Positions 1 through 11,574 are shown, numbered from the stretch's first letter. The stretch: 38,194 nucleotides of DNA from an uncultured Roseovarius sp. (GCA_937884705.1 CAKZYL010000499.1:1-38194); one strand, 5' to 3'. Notes: a model not told the origin generated them from the letters alone. Numbers and translations: made by a program.

Positions 1-1031
1 GTCATGATGCCTTGCAGCTCGCCTTGGGCGTTTTCGGGTGTTCGTTTCGACATGATGGCTTGCAATGCAGGTCCTGCCATGGCCGCGAGCGCAGAGACCG
101 GTGTGAGCATCAGGGCCAATGTGCCACTTTGCAGAAAGGTCAGGATTGGGAAGGCGACGATGGAAAAGCCAAAGCCCAGCACGACCGTATAGAAATCTCC
201 CAAGCGGGCGATTGCGATGCGGATGAGCCCGCCTTGTACGACGGCCATGCAGATGCCGAAAACCGCTAAAGACAGTCCGATCATGGCGGGCGTCCATCCA
301 AATTGCGCTTGGGTGTAATACGCCCAGATCACGGGATAGACGTTGGTGGCCATCTGAAAGAGGAGCAGAACGACGAGGAGCGCGCCGAGGCCGGGCAGGG
401 CGCGGATGTGTTTGATGGCTCCGAACGGGTTGGCGCGGGCCCAGGAAAACGGGCGTCTGATCGTGTCGGTCACTGTTTCAGGCAGGATCAGAAGGCCAAA
501 GACAAAGTTGGCGCCGGCAAGAATCGCGGCGGCGTAAAAGGGCGCGCGCGTGCCCATGTCGCCCAGGATGCCACCAATGATCGGGCCAAGGACAAACCCC
601 AACCCGAAGGCGGCACTGACCAGCCCAAAGCCCGACGCGCGGTTTTCGCGGGTGGAGGTGTCGGCCATGTAGGCCAGCGCCGTGCTGTGCGTGGCGGCCG
701 TGATCCCGCCGATGATGCGCGCGATCAGCAAAAGCCAAATGCTGGAGGCGACAGCCATCACCACATAGTCGAGCGCCATCACAAATAGCGACAAGAGCAA
801 GATCGGGCGACGGCCGAACCTGTCGGAGAGATTGCCAATCGTGGGGCCGCAGAGAAACTGCATGACAGCAAAGGACGTGGTGAGCACGCCGCCCCAGAGC
901 GCGGCATTGGCCAGACTGCCACCGCCCACCTCTAATAGAAGAGAGGGCATGACCGGAAGGATCAGGCCAATGCCCATGGAATCGATCATTACGGTGATCA
1001 GAATGAAGATGGTGGGCAGGCGGCCGGACAT
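1..1031 (-). CDS. MFS transporter, TCR/Tet-like exporter (partial, C-terminus cut by window edge)
   Basis: The reverse-strand frame stays open from an ATG at 1031 to the left edge, giving about 343 residues of a family usually near 400. It begins with a hydrophobic first helix carrying the D-S-M-G-I-G-L-I-L-P signature typical of TCR/Tet drug:H+ antiporters. The loop between helices 2 and 3 holds the MFS motif A, GNLSDRFGRRP (near 800-840). Long hydrophobic segments follow, including a GFVLGPIIGG stretch like MFS motif C. It would sit in the inner membrane and export or import a small solute using the proton gradient. It lies 90 bp after pcaD on the same strand, so it may be the last gene of the aromatic-catabolism operon, but its substrate cannot be read from the sequence. 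Antisense frames over this gene are also open because of high GC at third positions. Confidence 0.85.
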   Translation of the reverse strand, partial: MSGRLPTIFILITVMIDSMGIGLILPVMPSLLLEVGGGSLANAALWGGVLTTSFAVMQFLCGPTIGNLSDRFGRRPILLLSLFVMALDYVVMAVASSIWLLLIARIIGGITAATHSTALAYMADTSTRENRASGFGLVSAAFGLGFVLGPIIGGILGDMGTRAPFYAAAILAGANFVFGLLILPETVTDTIRRPFSWARANPFGAIKHIRALPGLGALLVVLLLFQMATNVYPVIWAYYTQAQFGWTPAMIGLSLAVFGICMAVVQGGLIRIAIARLGDFYTVVLGFGFSIVAFPILTFLQSGTLALMLTPVSALAAMAGPALQAIMSKRTPENAQGELQGIM

Positions 1032-1121
1032 GACGGGACTAAAGCCCTTTCATCGCGTTTGGGCAATGCTTGTTTGGCGGGTCAGCGAAGCCGTAAGCTC
1101 GGGTCAGCTGCAAAAGAACCC

Positions 1122-4283
<3,162 letters not shown>

Positions 4284-4287
<4 letters not shown>

Positions 4288-5264
4288 GTGTTTGCGTGCT
4301 CAAGTGCGCGGGCGAACATCGGCGCGTCGACATTGCCGCCGGAGATGGTGCAGATCACTGCGTCGCCCTCGATTTCATTTGCGTGAAAGAGCGCTGCCGC
4401 GACCGCCGCTGCCCCGCCCGGTTCTGCCACAAGCTTCAACCTTTGAAAGATCAAAGCCATGGCGCGCAGGGCCTCATCTTCGGTGATCACGATGCCGGGC
4501 CCGCAGAGCCGGTTGAGGATGGGGAAGGTAATCTCGCCGGGCGCAGGCGTCAGGATCGCGTCGCAAATATTGCCCGATTGCTGATTGTTTGTTTCGATAT
4601 GGCCGGATTTGAGGGAGCGCGTCACGTCCTCAAACCCTTCCGGCTCACAGGGGCGAACCCGCAAATCGGGCGCCTCTGCTTCCAGCGCAAGTGCGATGCC
4701 AGAGGTGAAGCCACCGCCGCCGCAACAGACCAGCACATCGGCCTCTGTAATCCCCAGATCCCGGGCCTGCTCTGCAATTTCTAAACCGCAGGTGCCCTGA
4801 CCTGCGATGACCTGATCCTCGTCATAGGGTTTGATCAGCGTCATGCCGCGTTCCGCTTGAATCTGCTCCCCAAGCGCTTCCCGGCTTTCCCCGTTGGGAC
4901 GGTCATAGAGGATCACCTCTGCGCCGAGCGCCCGGGTGTTGTCGATCTTTAGCTGCGGGGCGTCATTGGGCATGATGATCACAGACGGCACATCAAATTC
5001 GGCTGCCGCGCGCGCCACGCCCTGCGCATGGTTGCCGCTGGAAAAGGCCAGCACACCTTTGGCGCGGGTGCCGGGATCCAGCGCCGAGACGGCGGAGCGC
5101 CCGCCGCGATATTTGAAGCTTCCTGTGTGCTGAAGGCACTCGGCTTTCACATAGACGCGGCGGCCTGCGATCTCATCGAGGAACGGAGAATTCATCAAGG
5201 GCGTGCGGACGGCATGGCCATTCAGCCGTTCTGCGGCCGCGCGGATGAGGTCAATGTGGCTCAT
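4284..5264 (-). CDS. PLP-dependent threonine/serine dehydratase or racemase-like enzyme
   Basis: A fold-type II PLP enzyme of 326 residues from the ATG at 5264. That start overlaps the upstream hydrolase stop as ATGA, and the longer open frame reaching 5468 lies inside the hydrolase gene. The PLP lysine is Lys51 in TGSFKYRGG. The SSGNHAQGVA motif and the glycine loop CCGGGGFTSG (phosphate binding) follow, and a C-terminal TISGGNVD block closes the fold. It lacks the C-terminal ACT regulatory domain of biosynthetic IlvA, so it resembles the short catabolic threonine dehydratases, serine racemases and hydroxyaspartate dehydratases. Reactions would be threonine to 2-oxobutyrate or serine to pyruvate, with ammonia release. 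Which amino acid it uses cannot be decided here. Confidence 0.88.
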
Positions 5265-6091
5265 GTGGCCTCCAACAGTTGATGGATGGCGGAGAGCGCT
5301 TCTGGCTCGTCGAGGAAGGGCACATGGCCGCGATCGGGCACAATGGCTGTGATCATGCCTGGGTGACGCGCCTGCATTTTTTCCAGTGTTTCTTGCGCAA
5401 AGAGATCGGAATTGGCGCCCTTGATCGTGGCCAGTGGCAGATCCTTGAGCCCGTCGAAGAGCTGCCACAAATCTGGAGCCTCGCCCACCCCTGCCTGTCC
5501 GATCAAGGCATCGCGCAGGCGGGCATCGTAGCGCAAACTGAGACCACCCTGAGGTGCCTCAGCCCACATGAAATCCGCGGCCTCGCGCCAACGGTCAAGC
5601 GGTACACCGGAGAAATCCACGCCAAGCCCGGTTTGCAAGGCGACTGCGGCCTCGTTGAGATCGGCGTAGGGGGGCGTTTTGCCCACATACTCCATGATGC
5701 GCGTGATCCCCACATCGGTCACTTCTGGCCCGATATCGTTGAGCACCACGCTGGCCAGCCGCCCCGGATGCGTGACCGAGAGCGCCATGGCGATGAGCCC
5801 GCCGCGGGAGGTGCCAATCAGCGTGACCTTGTCGAGGCCGAGATGATCGAGAAGCTCCACTGCATCCATCCCTTCGCGCAGAATGTTGTAGCTCATGAAA
5901 TCCTTTGGATACTCAGACAGCCCACGCCCGCGATAATCGAGCCGGATCACGCGGTAGGCGCTCAGATGCGGCATCAGATATGTGAAATCGCGGCTGTTGC
6001 GCGTGAGGCCGGCAAGACAGAGGATCGGGTGGCCCGTGCCTTCATCCTCAAAGTGCAGGCGGACGCCGTCTGAGGTGGTGAAATCAGGCAT
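5261..6091 (-). CDS. alpha/beta hydrolase
   Basis: A 276-residue alpha/beta hydrolase, probably cytoplasmic. The oxyanion region is CLAGLTRNSRDF, the nucleophile is Ser95 in GTSRGG, and the likely catalytic histidine is His256 in DRGHVPFLDEPEA. The segment RLDYRGRGLSEYP is the conserved strand-4 turn. It is close to C-C bond hydrolases and esterases often found in aromatic-degradation operons, but the substrate is not determinable. Its start overlaps the end of the HAD gene by 8 bp and its stop overlaps the dehydratase start, so it is an internal operon gene. Confidence 0.88.
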   Translation of the reverse strand: MPDFTTSDGVRLHFEDEGTGHPILCLAGLTRNSRDFTYLMPHLSAYRVIRLDYRGRGLSEYPKDFMSYNILREGMDAVELLDHLGLDKVTLIGTSRGGLIAMALSVTHPGRLASVVLNDIGPEVTDVGITRIMEYVGKTPPYADLNEAAVALQTGLGVDFSGVPLDRWREAADFMWAEAPQGGLSLRYDARLRDALIGQAGVGEAPDLWQLFDGLKDLPLATIKGANSDLFAQETLEKMQARHPGMITAIVPDRGHVPFLDEPEALSAIHQLLEAT

Positions 6092-6770
6092 TGGCGAGAT
6101 CCGGGATCGTCGTCAGATCAGAGAGCACGGTGTCGGGTTTTGCGGGCAGACGGTCCATCGGTTCGCCCGCGCGGTTCACCCAAACCGTGCGAAAGCCATA
6201 GCTTGCGGCGGCAGCGGCATCCCATCCGTTCGAGGACACGAAGAGCACCTCGTCTTTCGCGCAGTCAAAGCGCTGGCCCACAAGGTCGTAGACCGCACTA
6301 GCGGGTTTGAAAATGCCCACAGACTCGACCGACAATGTGTCATCCAAAACGGGGTCGATGCCTGCGGAACTGACCGCGCCGTCCAACATGTCAGGCGAGC
6401 CGTTGGAAAGGATCGCTGTATTTTTTCCATTGTCTTTCAGAGCTTTAAGCATAGAGGGCACTTCGGGGTAGGCATCGAGCTCCCAGTAAAGCTGCAAAAG
6501 CCGTGCGCGCAGATCACCGTCACCGCCCAGGCCTTCGGCCTCAAGCGCCCAATCAAGGCCGTTCTGCGTCACCTCCCAAAAATTGGTATGGGTGTTCATC
6601 ACCGCGCGCAGCCAAGTGTATTGCAGTTGTTTGAGACGCCAATGGCTGGCGATGGCGGGCCACTTCTCGGCGAAGGCCTCGCGTCCCGGTTCTTGGGCCG
6701 CGTTGCGGGCCGCGGCGGCCACGTCAAAGAGCGTGCCATAGGCGTCAAAAATACAGGTGGTGATAGGCAT
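6084..6770 (-). CDS. haloacid dehalogenase type II family hydrolase
   Basis: A 228-residue HAD-superfamily protein with the type II (L-2-haloacid dehalogenase) architecture. Motif I is FDAYGTLFD with nucleophile Asp9. Motif II is LSNGSPDML. Motif III is the Lys in FKPASAVYD. Motif IV is VSSNGWDAAAAASYGF, where the SSNGWD form is the one seen in true 2-haloacid dehalogenases rather than phosphatases. Length fits the family (220-235). It may hydrolyse 2-haloalkanoic acids to 2-hydroxy acids, although many homologues in this group have unknown substrates. It is the first gene of the minus-strand operon. Its start is supported by a strong Shine-Dalgarno, GGAGGAG, a few bases before the ATG. Confidence 0.85.
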   Translation of the reverse strand: MPITTCIFDAYGTLFDVAAAARNAAQEPGREAFAEKWPAIASHWRLKQLQYTWLRAVMNTHTNFWEVTQNGLDWALEAEGLGGDGDLRARLLQLYWELDAYPEVPSMLKALKDNGKNTAILSNGSPDMLDGAVSSAGIDPVLDDTLSVESVGIFKPASAVYDLVGQRFDCAKDEVLFVSSNGWDAAAAASYGFRTVWVNRAGEPMDRLPAKPDTVLSDLTTIPDLANA

Positions 6771-6777
6771 GGCGCTC

Positions 6778-6793
6778 CTCCGATCTTGCGGAG
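6778..6793 (-). promoter_or_regulatory. small hairpin overlapping the Shine-Dalgarno of the operon's first gene
   Basis: On the minus strand the leader reads CTCCG, six bases, CGGAG, and the right arm supplies the start of the GGAGGAG ribosome-binding site of the HAD gene. Folding could partly hide that site. The stem is only 5 bp, so this is weak evidence for translational control. Confidence 0.25.
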
Positions 6794-6835
6794 CAGAGTG
6801 GCATGGCGGCGCCCGGCTTAAAAGCGGAGATTTAG

Positions 6836-6850
6836 GCCTCCGGCGGGGGT
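6836..6850 (+). repeat. 15-bp intergenic repeat, copy 1
   Basis: GCCTCCGGCGGGGGT, followed by a T-rich ATTTTGG tail. The identical 15-mer occurs once more in the window, inverted, at 35597-35611. Both copies lie between genes next to gene ends, and each forms a small GCC-TCC-GGC hairpin, so it looks like a short dispersed intergenic element or a weak terminator module. Confidence 0.45.
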
Positions 6851-6877
6851 ATTTTGGAAAAGAAAGACGCCGCGATG

Positions 6878-7867
6878 TCAGCCCGTGCGCAAAAGGACCG
6901 CGCCTTTGCGACCTGGTGTCATGACGGCGTCCTGCGCCGCGGCGCAGTCTTCAAAGTCAAAGATCTTGTCTATGCGTGGGGTGAGGCCGCCCGTTGCCAG
7001 CGCATCGTGCAGCCGCGCGATTGCCGCTTTGCGCGACGCATCGGGCAGGATGTAGATCAGTGTGATGTCGATCTTCAACGCTTTGAAGAGGAGCGGGCCA
7101 AAGGACATCGTGGGCGTCATGTCTTTGCCCGAGCCATAGGTCGCAATCGTGCCCAAGGGGCGCATCACCTCACCTAGCAGAGCGAGGTTCTGTCCAAACT
7201 CCACTTCGACGGCGCGATCTATGCCGTGCCCGTCGGTCGCCTCAAGGATCTTGGCGGCGAGATCCGGATCGGCATAGTCAAATACATGATCTGCGCCTGC
7301 TGATGTGATCTCTTCTCGCGCCTGGGGCGAACAGGTGGAAATGACCCGCGCACCGCCCCATGCGGCAAGCTGCACTGCCGTGTGACCCACCGCGCCTGCA
7401 CCACCGCTGATCAGAACTGTCGTACCGCTTACGACCCCACCGCCGAATACGGTTTGTGCGGCGGTCAACCCGGGGATGCCCAGCGTGGCCCCCACGTCTT
7501 CACTGACACTCTCCGGCAAAGGAACGGCCTGGGTTGCCGGCAGGGTGATTGTCTCGGCTGCGGTGCCGAAAGCGCGCTGCCACTGTCCGTTATAGATCCA
7601 AACGCGCTGACCAACGCGGGCAGGGTCAACGCCCGATCCCACGGCTTCGATGACACCTGCACCATCGGAATGGGGGATTGTGTTCGGATATGCCGGTTTT
7701 GTGACGCCTGGCCGAAGCCCTGCGCGCGCCTTGGCATCAGACGGGTTCACCCCGGAAAAAGACAGCCGAACGAGCACATCGCCCGCCTCGGGCGTTTGGG
7801 GTGCGAACTCTTTTATACTTAACACGTCTGCGGCATCGCCAAACCTGTCATAGCAGATGGCGCGCAT
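6878..7867 (-). CDS. zinc-free quinone oxidoreductase-like MDR dehydrogenase
   Basis: A 329-residue medium-chain dehydrogenase/reductase of the NADPH:quinone oxidoreductase type. The N-terminal GroES-like domain contains SFSGVNPSDAKARAG and the IPHSDGAGVIEAVG segment. The Rossmann domain has GGAGAVGHTAVQLA as the NADPH-binding loop. The cysteine/histidine zinc ligands of alcohol dehydrogenases are absent, as expected for this subfamily. It probably reduces quinones or alpha,beta-unsaturated carbonyls in the cytoplasm. It starts 17 bp after irr on the same strand with an AAGAGG ribosome-binding site, so it is probably transcribed with irr. The physiological substrate is unknown. Confidence 0.88.
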   Translation of the reverse strand: MRAICYDRFGDAADVLSIKEFAPQTPEAGDVLVRLSFSGVNPSDAKARAGLRPGVTKPAYPNTIPHSDGAGVIEAVGSGVDPARVGQRVWIYNGQWQRAFGTAAETITLPATQAVPLPESVSEDVGATLGIPGLTAAQTVFGGGVVSGTTVLISGGAGAVGHTAVQLAAWGGARVISTCSPQAREEITSAGADHVFDYADPDLAAKILEATDGHGIDRAVEVEFGQNLALLGEVMRPLGTIATYGSGKDMTPTMSFGPLLFKALKIDITLIYILPDASRKAAIARLHDALATGGLTPRIDKIFDFEDCAAAQDAVMTPGRKGAVLLRTG

Positions 7868-7884
7868 CGCGGACCTCTTAAGAG

Positions 7885-8313
7885 CTATTGGCGTTGGGTT
7901 TTACGCAAGCGGATCACCACGTCGACGCTGGCAATCTCTGCACCTTCCGGAGCCGCCGGGATGCGCGTGATCTCAAGCTCTTCGGCGGGTGCGTCGGTGA
8001 GAACTTGATCATCTTCCCAGAAGAAATGGGGGTGGTCATGGGTGTTTGTGTCAAAGTAACTTTTGGATCCTTCGACAGTCACTTCTTGAACGAGCCCCGC
8101 ATCACAAAAGGCGCGCACGGTATTGTACACGGTTGCAAGAGACACGGCTTCTCCGCGTTCTTTGGCCGACGCAAAAAGACTTTCGGCCGTGAAATGCCGG
8201 TCTTTGCCATCACCCACCAACAGCGCAGCCAAAGCCACGCGCTGGCGCGTGGGCCGAAGATCTGCCGATGTCAGCCATTGTGTTCCACGATTTATTGCGA
8301 GCGTGTCTGTCAT
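7885..8313 (-). CDS. irr: Irr-type Fur-family transcriptional regulator
   Basis: A 142-residue Fur-family repressor from the ATG at 8313, which has an AAGGA ribosome-binding site 8 bp upstream. A longer open frame to 8379 crosses the predicted promoter and is rejected. The winged-helix domain includes LRPTRQRVALAALL and the recognition helix AVSLATVYNTVRAF (about residues 57-69). The histidine cluster THDHPHFFWEDD (His92, His94, His96) is the Irr haem-binding HxH region rather than the metal site of Fur. No Cys-Pro haem regulatory motif is seen, as in other non-Bradyrhizobium Irr proteins. Irr controls haem and iron genes according to haem status. It is divergent from fabABI and followed by the oxidoreductase gene. 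Confidence 0.9.
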   Translation of the reverse strand: MTDTLAINRGTQWLTSADLRPTRQRVALAALLVGDGKDRHFTAESLFASAKERGEAVSLATVYNTVRAFCDAGLVQEVTVEGSKSYFDTNTHDHPHFFWEDDQVLTDAPAEELEITRIPAAPEGAEIASVDVVIRLRKTQRQ

Positions 8314-8336
8314 GATGCGTCCTTTGCAATAGACAC

Positions 8337-8366
8337 TATATAGTCTTTCTACCCGTGTGATTTCAA
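8337..8366 (-). promoter_or_regulatory. predicted irr promoter
   Basis: On the minus strand TTGAAA (8366-8361) is followed after 18 bp by TATATA (8342-8337). The predicted RNA start near 8330 would leave a leader of about 16 bases containing the AAGGA ribosome-binding site. The match is good by eye and untested. Confidence 0.5.
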
Positions 8367-8371
8367 TCACA
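8356..8371. promoter_or_regulatory. CRP/FNR-type palindrome over the irr -35 box
   Basis: TGTGATTTCAATCACA is a perfect palindrome of 7-bp arms around TC and equals the consensus TGTGA-N6-TCACA of CRP-superfamily regulators. Read on the minus strand, the six central bases are exactly TTGAAA, the predicted -35 of irr, so a bound protein would be expected to block irr. The site is also 110 bp upstream of fabA. It differs from FnrL sites (TTGAT-N4-ATCAA) at the outermost positions. Confidence 0.55.
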
Positions 8372-8480
8372 TTTCGCAATCCGGAGAGTGCGTTGCGTCT
8401 TCGCGTCGGGCTTGCATGCGCCTTTGCACGGGTGCTAGAGGGGCCAAGACACGGGATTTTAATCGAAAGGGGCCGCGTTT

Positions 8481-8990
8481 ATGGCTGATTATCCAAGCCA
8501 TTTTGGCCGCGAAGACCTGCTGAAATGCGCGCGTGGGGAGCTTTTCGGCCCTGGAAATGCGCAATTGCCAGAACCTCCCATGCTGATGATGGATCGCATC
8601 ACCGACATTTCCGGCGACGGTGGCCCGCACGGCAAGGGACACGTGGTGGCCGAGTTTGATATTCTCCCAGATCTATGGTTTTTCGACTGTCACTTCCCAG
8701 AAAACCCAATCATGCCGGGCTGTTTGGGTCTTGATGGTCTGTGGCAACTCACCGGCTTCAACCTTGGCTGGCGCGGTTGGACGGGACGCGGCTATGCGCT
8801 GGGTGTGGGAGAGGTCAAACTCACCGGGATGGTGCGGCCCGACCGCAAAATGCTCACCTATTTTGTGGATTTTACCAAAGCTGTGCAAACACGGCGCTTG
8901 ACAATGGGGGTTGCGGACGGCCGGGTTGAGGCCGATGGTGAGGTGATCTATCAGGTCAAGGATATGAAAGTCGCCCTGTCGGAAAGCTAA
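8481..8990 (+). CDS. fabA: 3-hydroxydecanoyl-ACP dehydratase/isomerase FabA
   Basis: A 169-residue hot-dog-fold enzyme that dehydrates 3-hydroxydecanoyl-ACP and isomerises trans-2- to cis-3-decenoyl-ACP, the branch point for unsaturated fatty acids in type II synthesis. The catalytic pair is His71 in [12 protein letters not shown] and Asp85 in GLDGLWQL, each one residue beyond the E. coli numbering. The Asp rather than Glu at the second position marks FabA against FabZ. It is the first gene of fabA-fabB-fabI and diverges from irr. An AAGGGG ribosome-binding site precedes the ATG. Confidence 0.97.
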   Translation: MADYPSHFGREDLLKCARGELFGPGNAQLPEPPMLMMDRITDISGDGGPHGKGHVVAEFDILPDLWFFDCHFPENPIMPGCLGLDGLWQLTGFNLGWRGWTGRGYALGVGEVKLTGMVRPDRKMLTYFVDFTKAVQTRRLTMGVADGRVEADGEVIYQVKDMKVALSES

Positions 8991-9031
8991 GGGGGTCGAC
9001 AGAAAGATCCCGGCGAAAAGGGGGAGCCAAG

Positions 9032-10261
9032 ATGCGTCGCGTCGTTGTCACGGGGCTGGGAATCATCTCAAGCATCGGAAATTCCGCAAAAGAGGTCACG
9101 GCCTCTTTGAAAGCGGGCCGTTCTGGCATCTCCTCCAATGGGGATATGGCTGAACACGGGTTTCGCAGCCAGGTTGCCGGCGCCCCTGACATTGATCTCA
9201 GCCAGCATATCGACAAGCGTACCTTGCGGTTCATGGGGCCGGGGGCAGGCTATGCCTTTTTGGCCATGGAACAGGCGATTGCCGATGCCGGGCTGACGGA
9301 GGCGGAGATCTCTGATCCACGCACCGGCTTGGTGGCCGGATCTGGGGGGCCGTCCACCTCCGCCATGCTGACCGCGCATCAGACGGTGCTGAAAACCGGC
9401 GCGACCAAGCGAATTGGACCTTTTGCCGTGCCCAAGACCATGTGTTCGACAATTTCGGCGAACCTGTCGACGGCGTTCAAAATCAAAGGCATCAACTATT
9501 CCATCACCTCTGCCTGCTCGACATCGTTGCATTGCATCGGCAATGCCGCAGAGCAGATTATGATGGGAAAGCAAGATGTTATGTTCGCCGGTGGCGGTGA
9601 AGAGCTGGATTGGACTTTGTCGTGCCTGTTTGACGCGATGGGGGCGATGTCTTCCAAGTATAACGACACTCCAGAGAAAGCCTCTCGGGCATTTGATGTG
9701 GATCGGGACGGGTTTGTGATCTCAGGAGGTGGCGGGATCGTGGTGCTTGAAGAGCTGGATCGCGCTCTGGCCCGCGGCGCCAAAATCTATGCTGAGGTCA
9801 CGGGCTACGCGGCTACTTCTGATGGGCATGACATGGTTGCCCCGTCGGGCGAGGGCGGCGAACGTGCCATGCGTCTGGCCTTGGGCCAATTGGGCAATGA
9901 ACGCAAAGTCGGCTACATCAACGCGCATGGCACCTCCACTCCTGTGGGCGATGTGGGCGAGGTCGAAGCCGTGCGCCGTATCTTTGGCGAAGGCCATGTG
10001 CCCCCGATCAGCTCGACCAAGTCCATGACCGGCCATGCACAAGGCGCGGCAGGGGCGTTGGAGGCGATCTTTTCTCTGCTGGCGCTCGACGGTGATTTCA
10101 TCATTCCTTCGATAAATGTTGAATATCTGGATCCTGGCATCAATTCCGACGAGGTGGCGACCGCGCTTGTGGAAGGCGCGGGCCTCGATACGGTGATGAC
10201 AAACTCATTCGGCTTTGGCGGCACGAACGGGTCGATGCTGATGAGCAAACTGACTGGATGA
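9032..10261 (+). CDS. fabB: 3-oxoacyl-ACP synthase I FabB
   Basis: A 409-residue ketoacyl-ACP synthase elongating acyl-ACP with malonyl-ACP, needed for cis-3-decenoyl-ACP in the unsaturated branch. The Cys-His-His triad is Cys162 (SACSTSLH), His299 (NAHGTSTPVGD) and His335 (SMTGHAQG), with Lys330 conserved. The pairing with fabA indicates FabB rather than FabF. It starts 41 bp after fabA with an AGGGGGAG ribosome-binding site and ends 7 bp before fabI. Confidence 0.97.
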   Translation: MRRVVVTGLGIISSIGNSAKEVTASLKAGRSGISSNGDMAEHGFRSQVAGAPDIDLSQHIDKRTLRFMGPGAGYAFLAMEQAIADAGLTEAEISDPRTGLVAGSGGPSTSAMLTAHQTVLKTGATKRIGPFAVPKTMCSTISANLSTAFKIKGINYSITSACSTSLHCIGNAAEQIMMGKQDVMFAGGGEELDWTLSCLFDAMGAMSSKYNDTPEKASRAFDVDRDGFVISGGGGIVVLEELDRALARGAKIYAEVTGYAATSDGHDMVAPSGEGGERAMRLALGQLGNERKVGYINAHGTSTPVGDVGEVEAVRRIFGEGHVPPISSTKSMTGHAQGAAGALEAIFSLLALDGDFIIPSINVEYLDPGINSDEVATALVEGAGLDTVMTNSFGFGGTNGSMLMSKLTG

Positions 10262-10268
10262 CACTTAC

Positions 10269-11060
10269 ATGAACAAATCAATGACGGGCCTGCGCGGTTT
10301 GGTCATGGGCGTGGCCAATGACCGATCTATCGCTTGGGGCATTGCCAAGGCCATGCATGAGGCCGGTGCCGAGCTTGCTTTTTCGTATCAGGGGGATGCC
10401 TTCGGAAAGCGGGTGGAGCCATTGGCGGCGTCGGTTGGCTCTACGTTGCTTTTGGACATGGACGTGACCAATGAGGCGTCCGTTGAAAAGGGATTTGCCA
10501 CCCTAAAGCAGACATGGCCGACGATTGACTTTGTCGTCCATGCCATTGCTTATTCTGATAAATCTGAGCTCACGGGCCGGTTTTTGGACACCTCGCGCCA
10601 GAACTTCAAAAATTCTATGGATATCTCGTGCTATTCTTTCATTGAGGTGGCACGGCGGGCCTATCCTCTGATGAAAGACAATGGCGGCACGTTGTTGACC
10701 TTGACCTATCAGGGCTCATCGAGGGTCGCGCCGAATTACAATGTGATGGGCGTGGCCAAAGCCGCGTTGGAGGCCACGACGCGCTATCTGGCCAATGATC
10801 TGGGGCCTGATAAGATCCGCGTGAATGCAATCTCGCCGGGTCCCATGAAAACCCTGGCTGGTGCGGCCATCGGGGGCGCGCGCAAAACCTTTCGCCATAC
10901 CGAAGAAAACGCCCCGTTGCGGTCAAATGCGACGTTGGACGCGGTTGGCGGAACGGCCGTGTACCTGGCATCGCCGTCTGGGGCGTGCACCACGGGTGAA
11001 ATCATTCGCGTAGATGGCGGTTTTCATGTCCTGGGAATGCCGCAAGCCGAGCATCTTTGA
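10269..11060 (+). CDS. fabI: enoyl-ACP reductase FabI
   Basis: A 263-residue NADH-dependent enoyl-ACP reductase of the short-chain dehydrogenase superfamily, catalysing the last step of each elongation cycle. The nucleotide loop is GVANDRSIAWGIAK. The active-site Tyr-x6-Lys is Tyr157 and Lys164 in YNVMGVAK, with the second FabI-specific tyrosine at 147 (LTYQGS), all one beyond E. coli numbering. It is the triclosan-sensitive class. It completes the fabA-fabB-fabI operon. No clear intrinsic terminator follows. Confidence 0.96.
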   Translation: MNKSMTGLRGLVMGVANDRSIAWGIAKAMHEAGAELAFSYQGDAFGKRVEPLAASVGSTLLLDMDVTNEASVEKGFATLKQTWPTIDFVVHAIAYSDKSELTGRFLDTSRQNFKNSMDISCYSFIEVARRAYPLMKDNGGTLLTLTYQGSSRVAPNYNVMGVAKAALEATTRYLANDLGPDKIRVNAISPGPMKTLAGAAIGGARKTFRHTEENAPLRSNATLDAVGGTAVYLASPSGACTTGEIIRVDGGFHVLGMPQAEHL

Positions 11061-11118
11061 CATAAATTTGCCCTGATGCCATCGCGCTGATGCCGTTTTG
11101 GCGTTCTACGCCGTTGGC

Positions 11119-11433
11119 ATGGATATTATGAACGAGAGCAAATATGTTGGCCGTCAACAGGCCTATCAATCTCGCGCTGGCGCGGCACAGCGTTGGGCGC
11201 GAAAGATGCTCTGGTTCACCGCAGCACTAGGTCTTTTTGCCGTGTGGCAGCATCGCGAACTTGCCCCGCCGGTTCATGACGGCATGTTCGTTGTGGCGGC
11301 CGTGAGCAAGGATATCTGGGGCGGTGCCCATGAAACCCGGAATTTCGTGCAAAACTTCTTATCTTCATCCTCAGATTCGACGGTGCAAGGGAAGTATAAT
11401 GGGATCACGCAGTGGTTCCTAGACAACCGCTAA
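11119..11433 (+). CDS. small membrane-anchored protein of unknown function
   Basis: I do not recognise this protein. From the ATG at 11119 it has 104 residues. A TTG at 11098 and an ATG at 11128 are possible starts, and none has a clear ribosome-binding site. The N-terminus is basic (KYVGRQQAYQSRAGAAQRWARK). One hydrophobic segment follows (MLWFTAALGLFAVW, about residues 33-46), then a mostly soluble C-terminal half with a serine run. This suggests a single-pass inner-membrane protein with the C-terminus outside. It follows fabI by about 60 bp on the same strand and could ride on its transcript. Codon use resembles the neighbours, so it is probably a real gene. Confidence 0.6.
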   Translation: MDIMNESKYVGRQQAYQSRAGAAQRWARKMLWFTAALGLFAVWQHRELAPPVHDGMFVVAAVSKDIWGGAHETRNFVQNFLSSSSDSTVQGKYNGITQWFLDNR

Positions 11434-11574
11434 AGGGCTTTGCTCGCGTCTCAAGCAAAACCTACAGCGGCTCGACTTTACCCCAAGACATCAAAGAAAG
11501 TCGAAACGCTTGCACCTTACGAACGTCAGACTGCGTCTCGAGAAAAAGTGTGAAGCAAGTTTTTTCGAAGAGCT

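Noticed and set aside
303-788. 161-residue plus-strand frame at the left edge
   Set aside because: It is antisense to the MFS transporter, whose minus-strand frame has transmembrane helices and motif A.
5279-6073. 264-residue open frame on the plus strand opposite the alpha/beta hydrolase
   Set aside because: It is an antisense shadow caused by high GC at third codon positions. The minus-strand frame has clear catalytic motifs and operon overlaps, while this one resembles no family.
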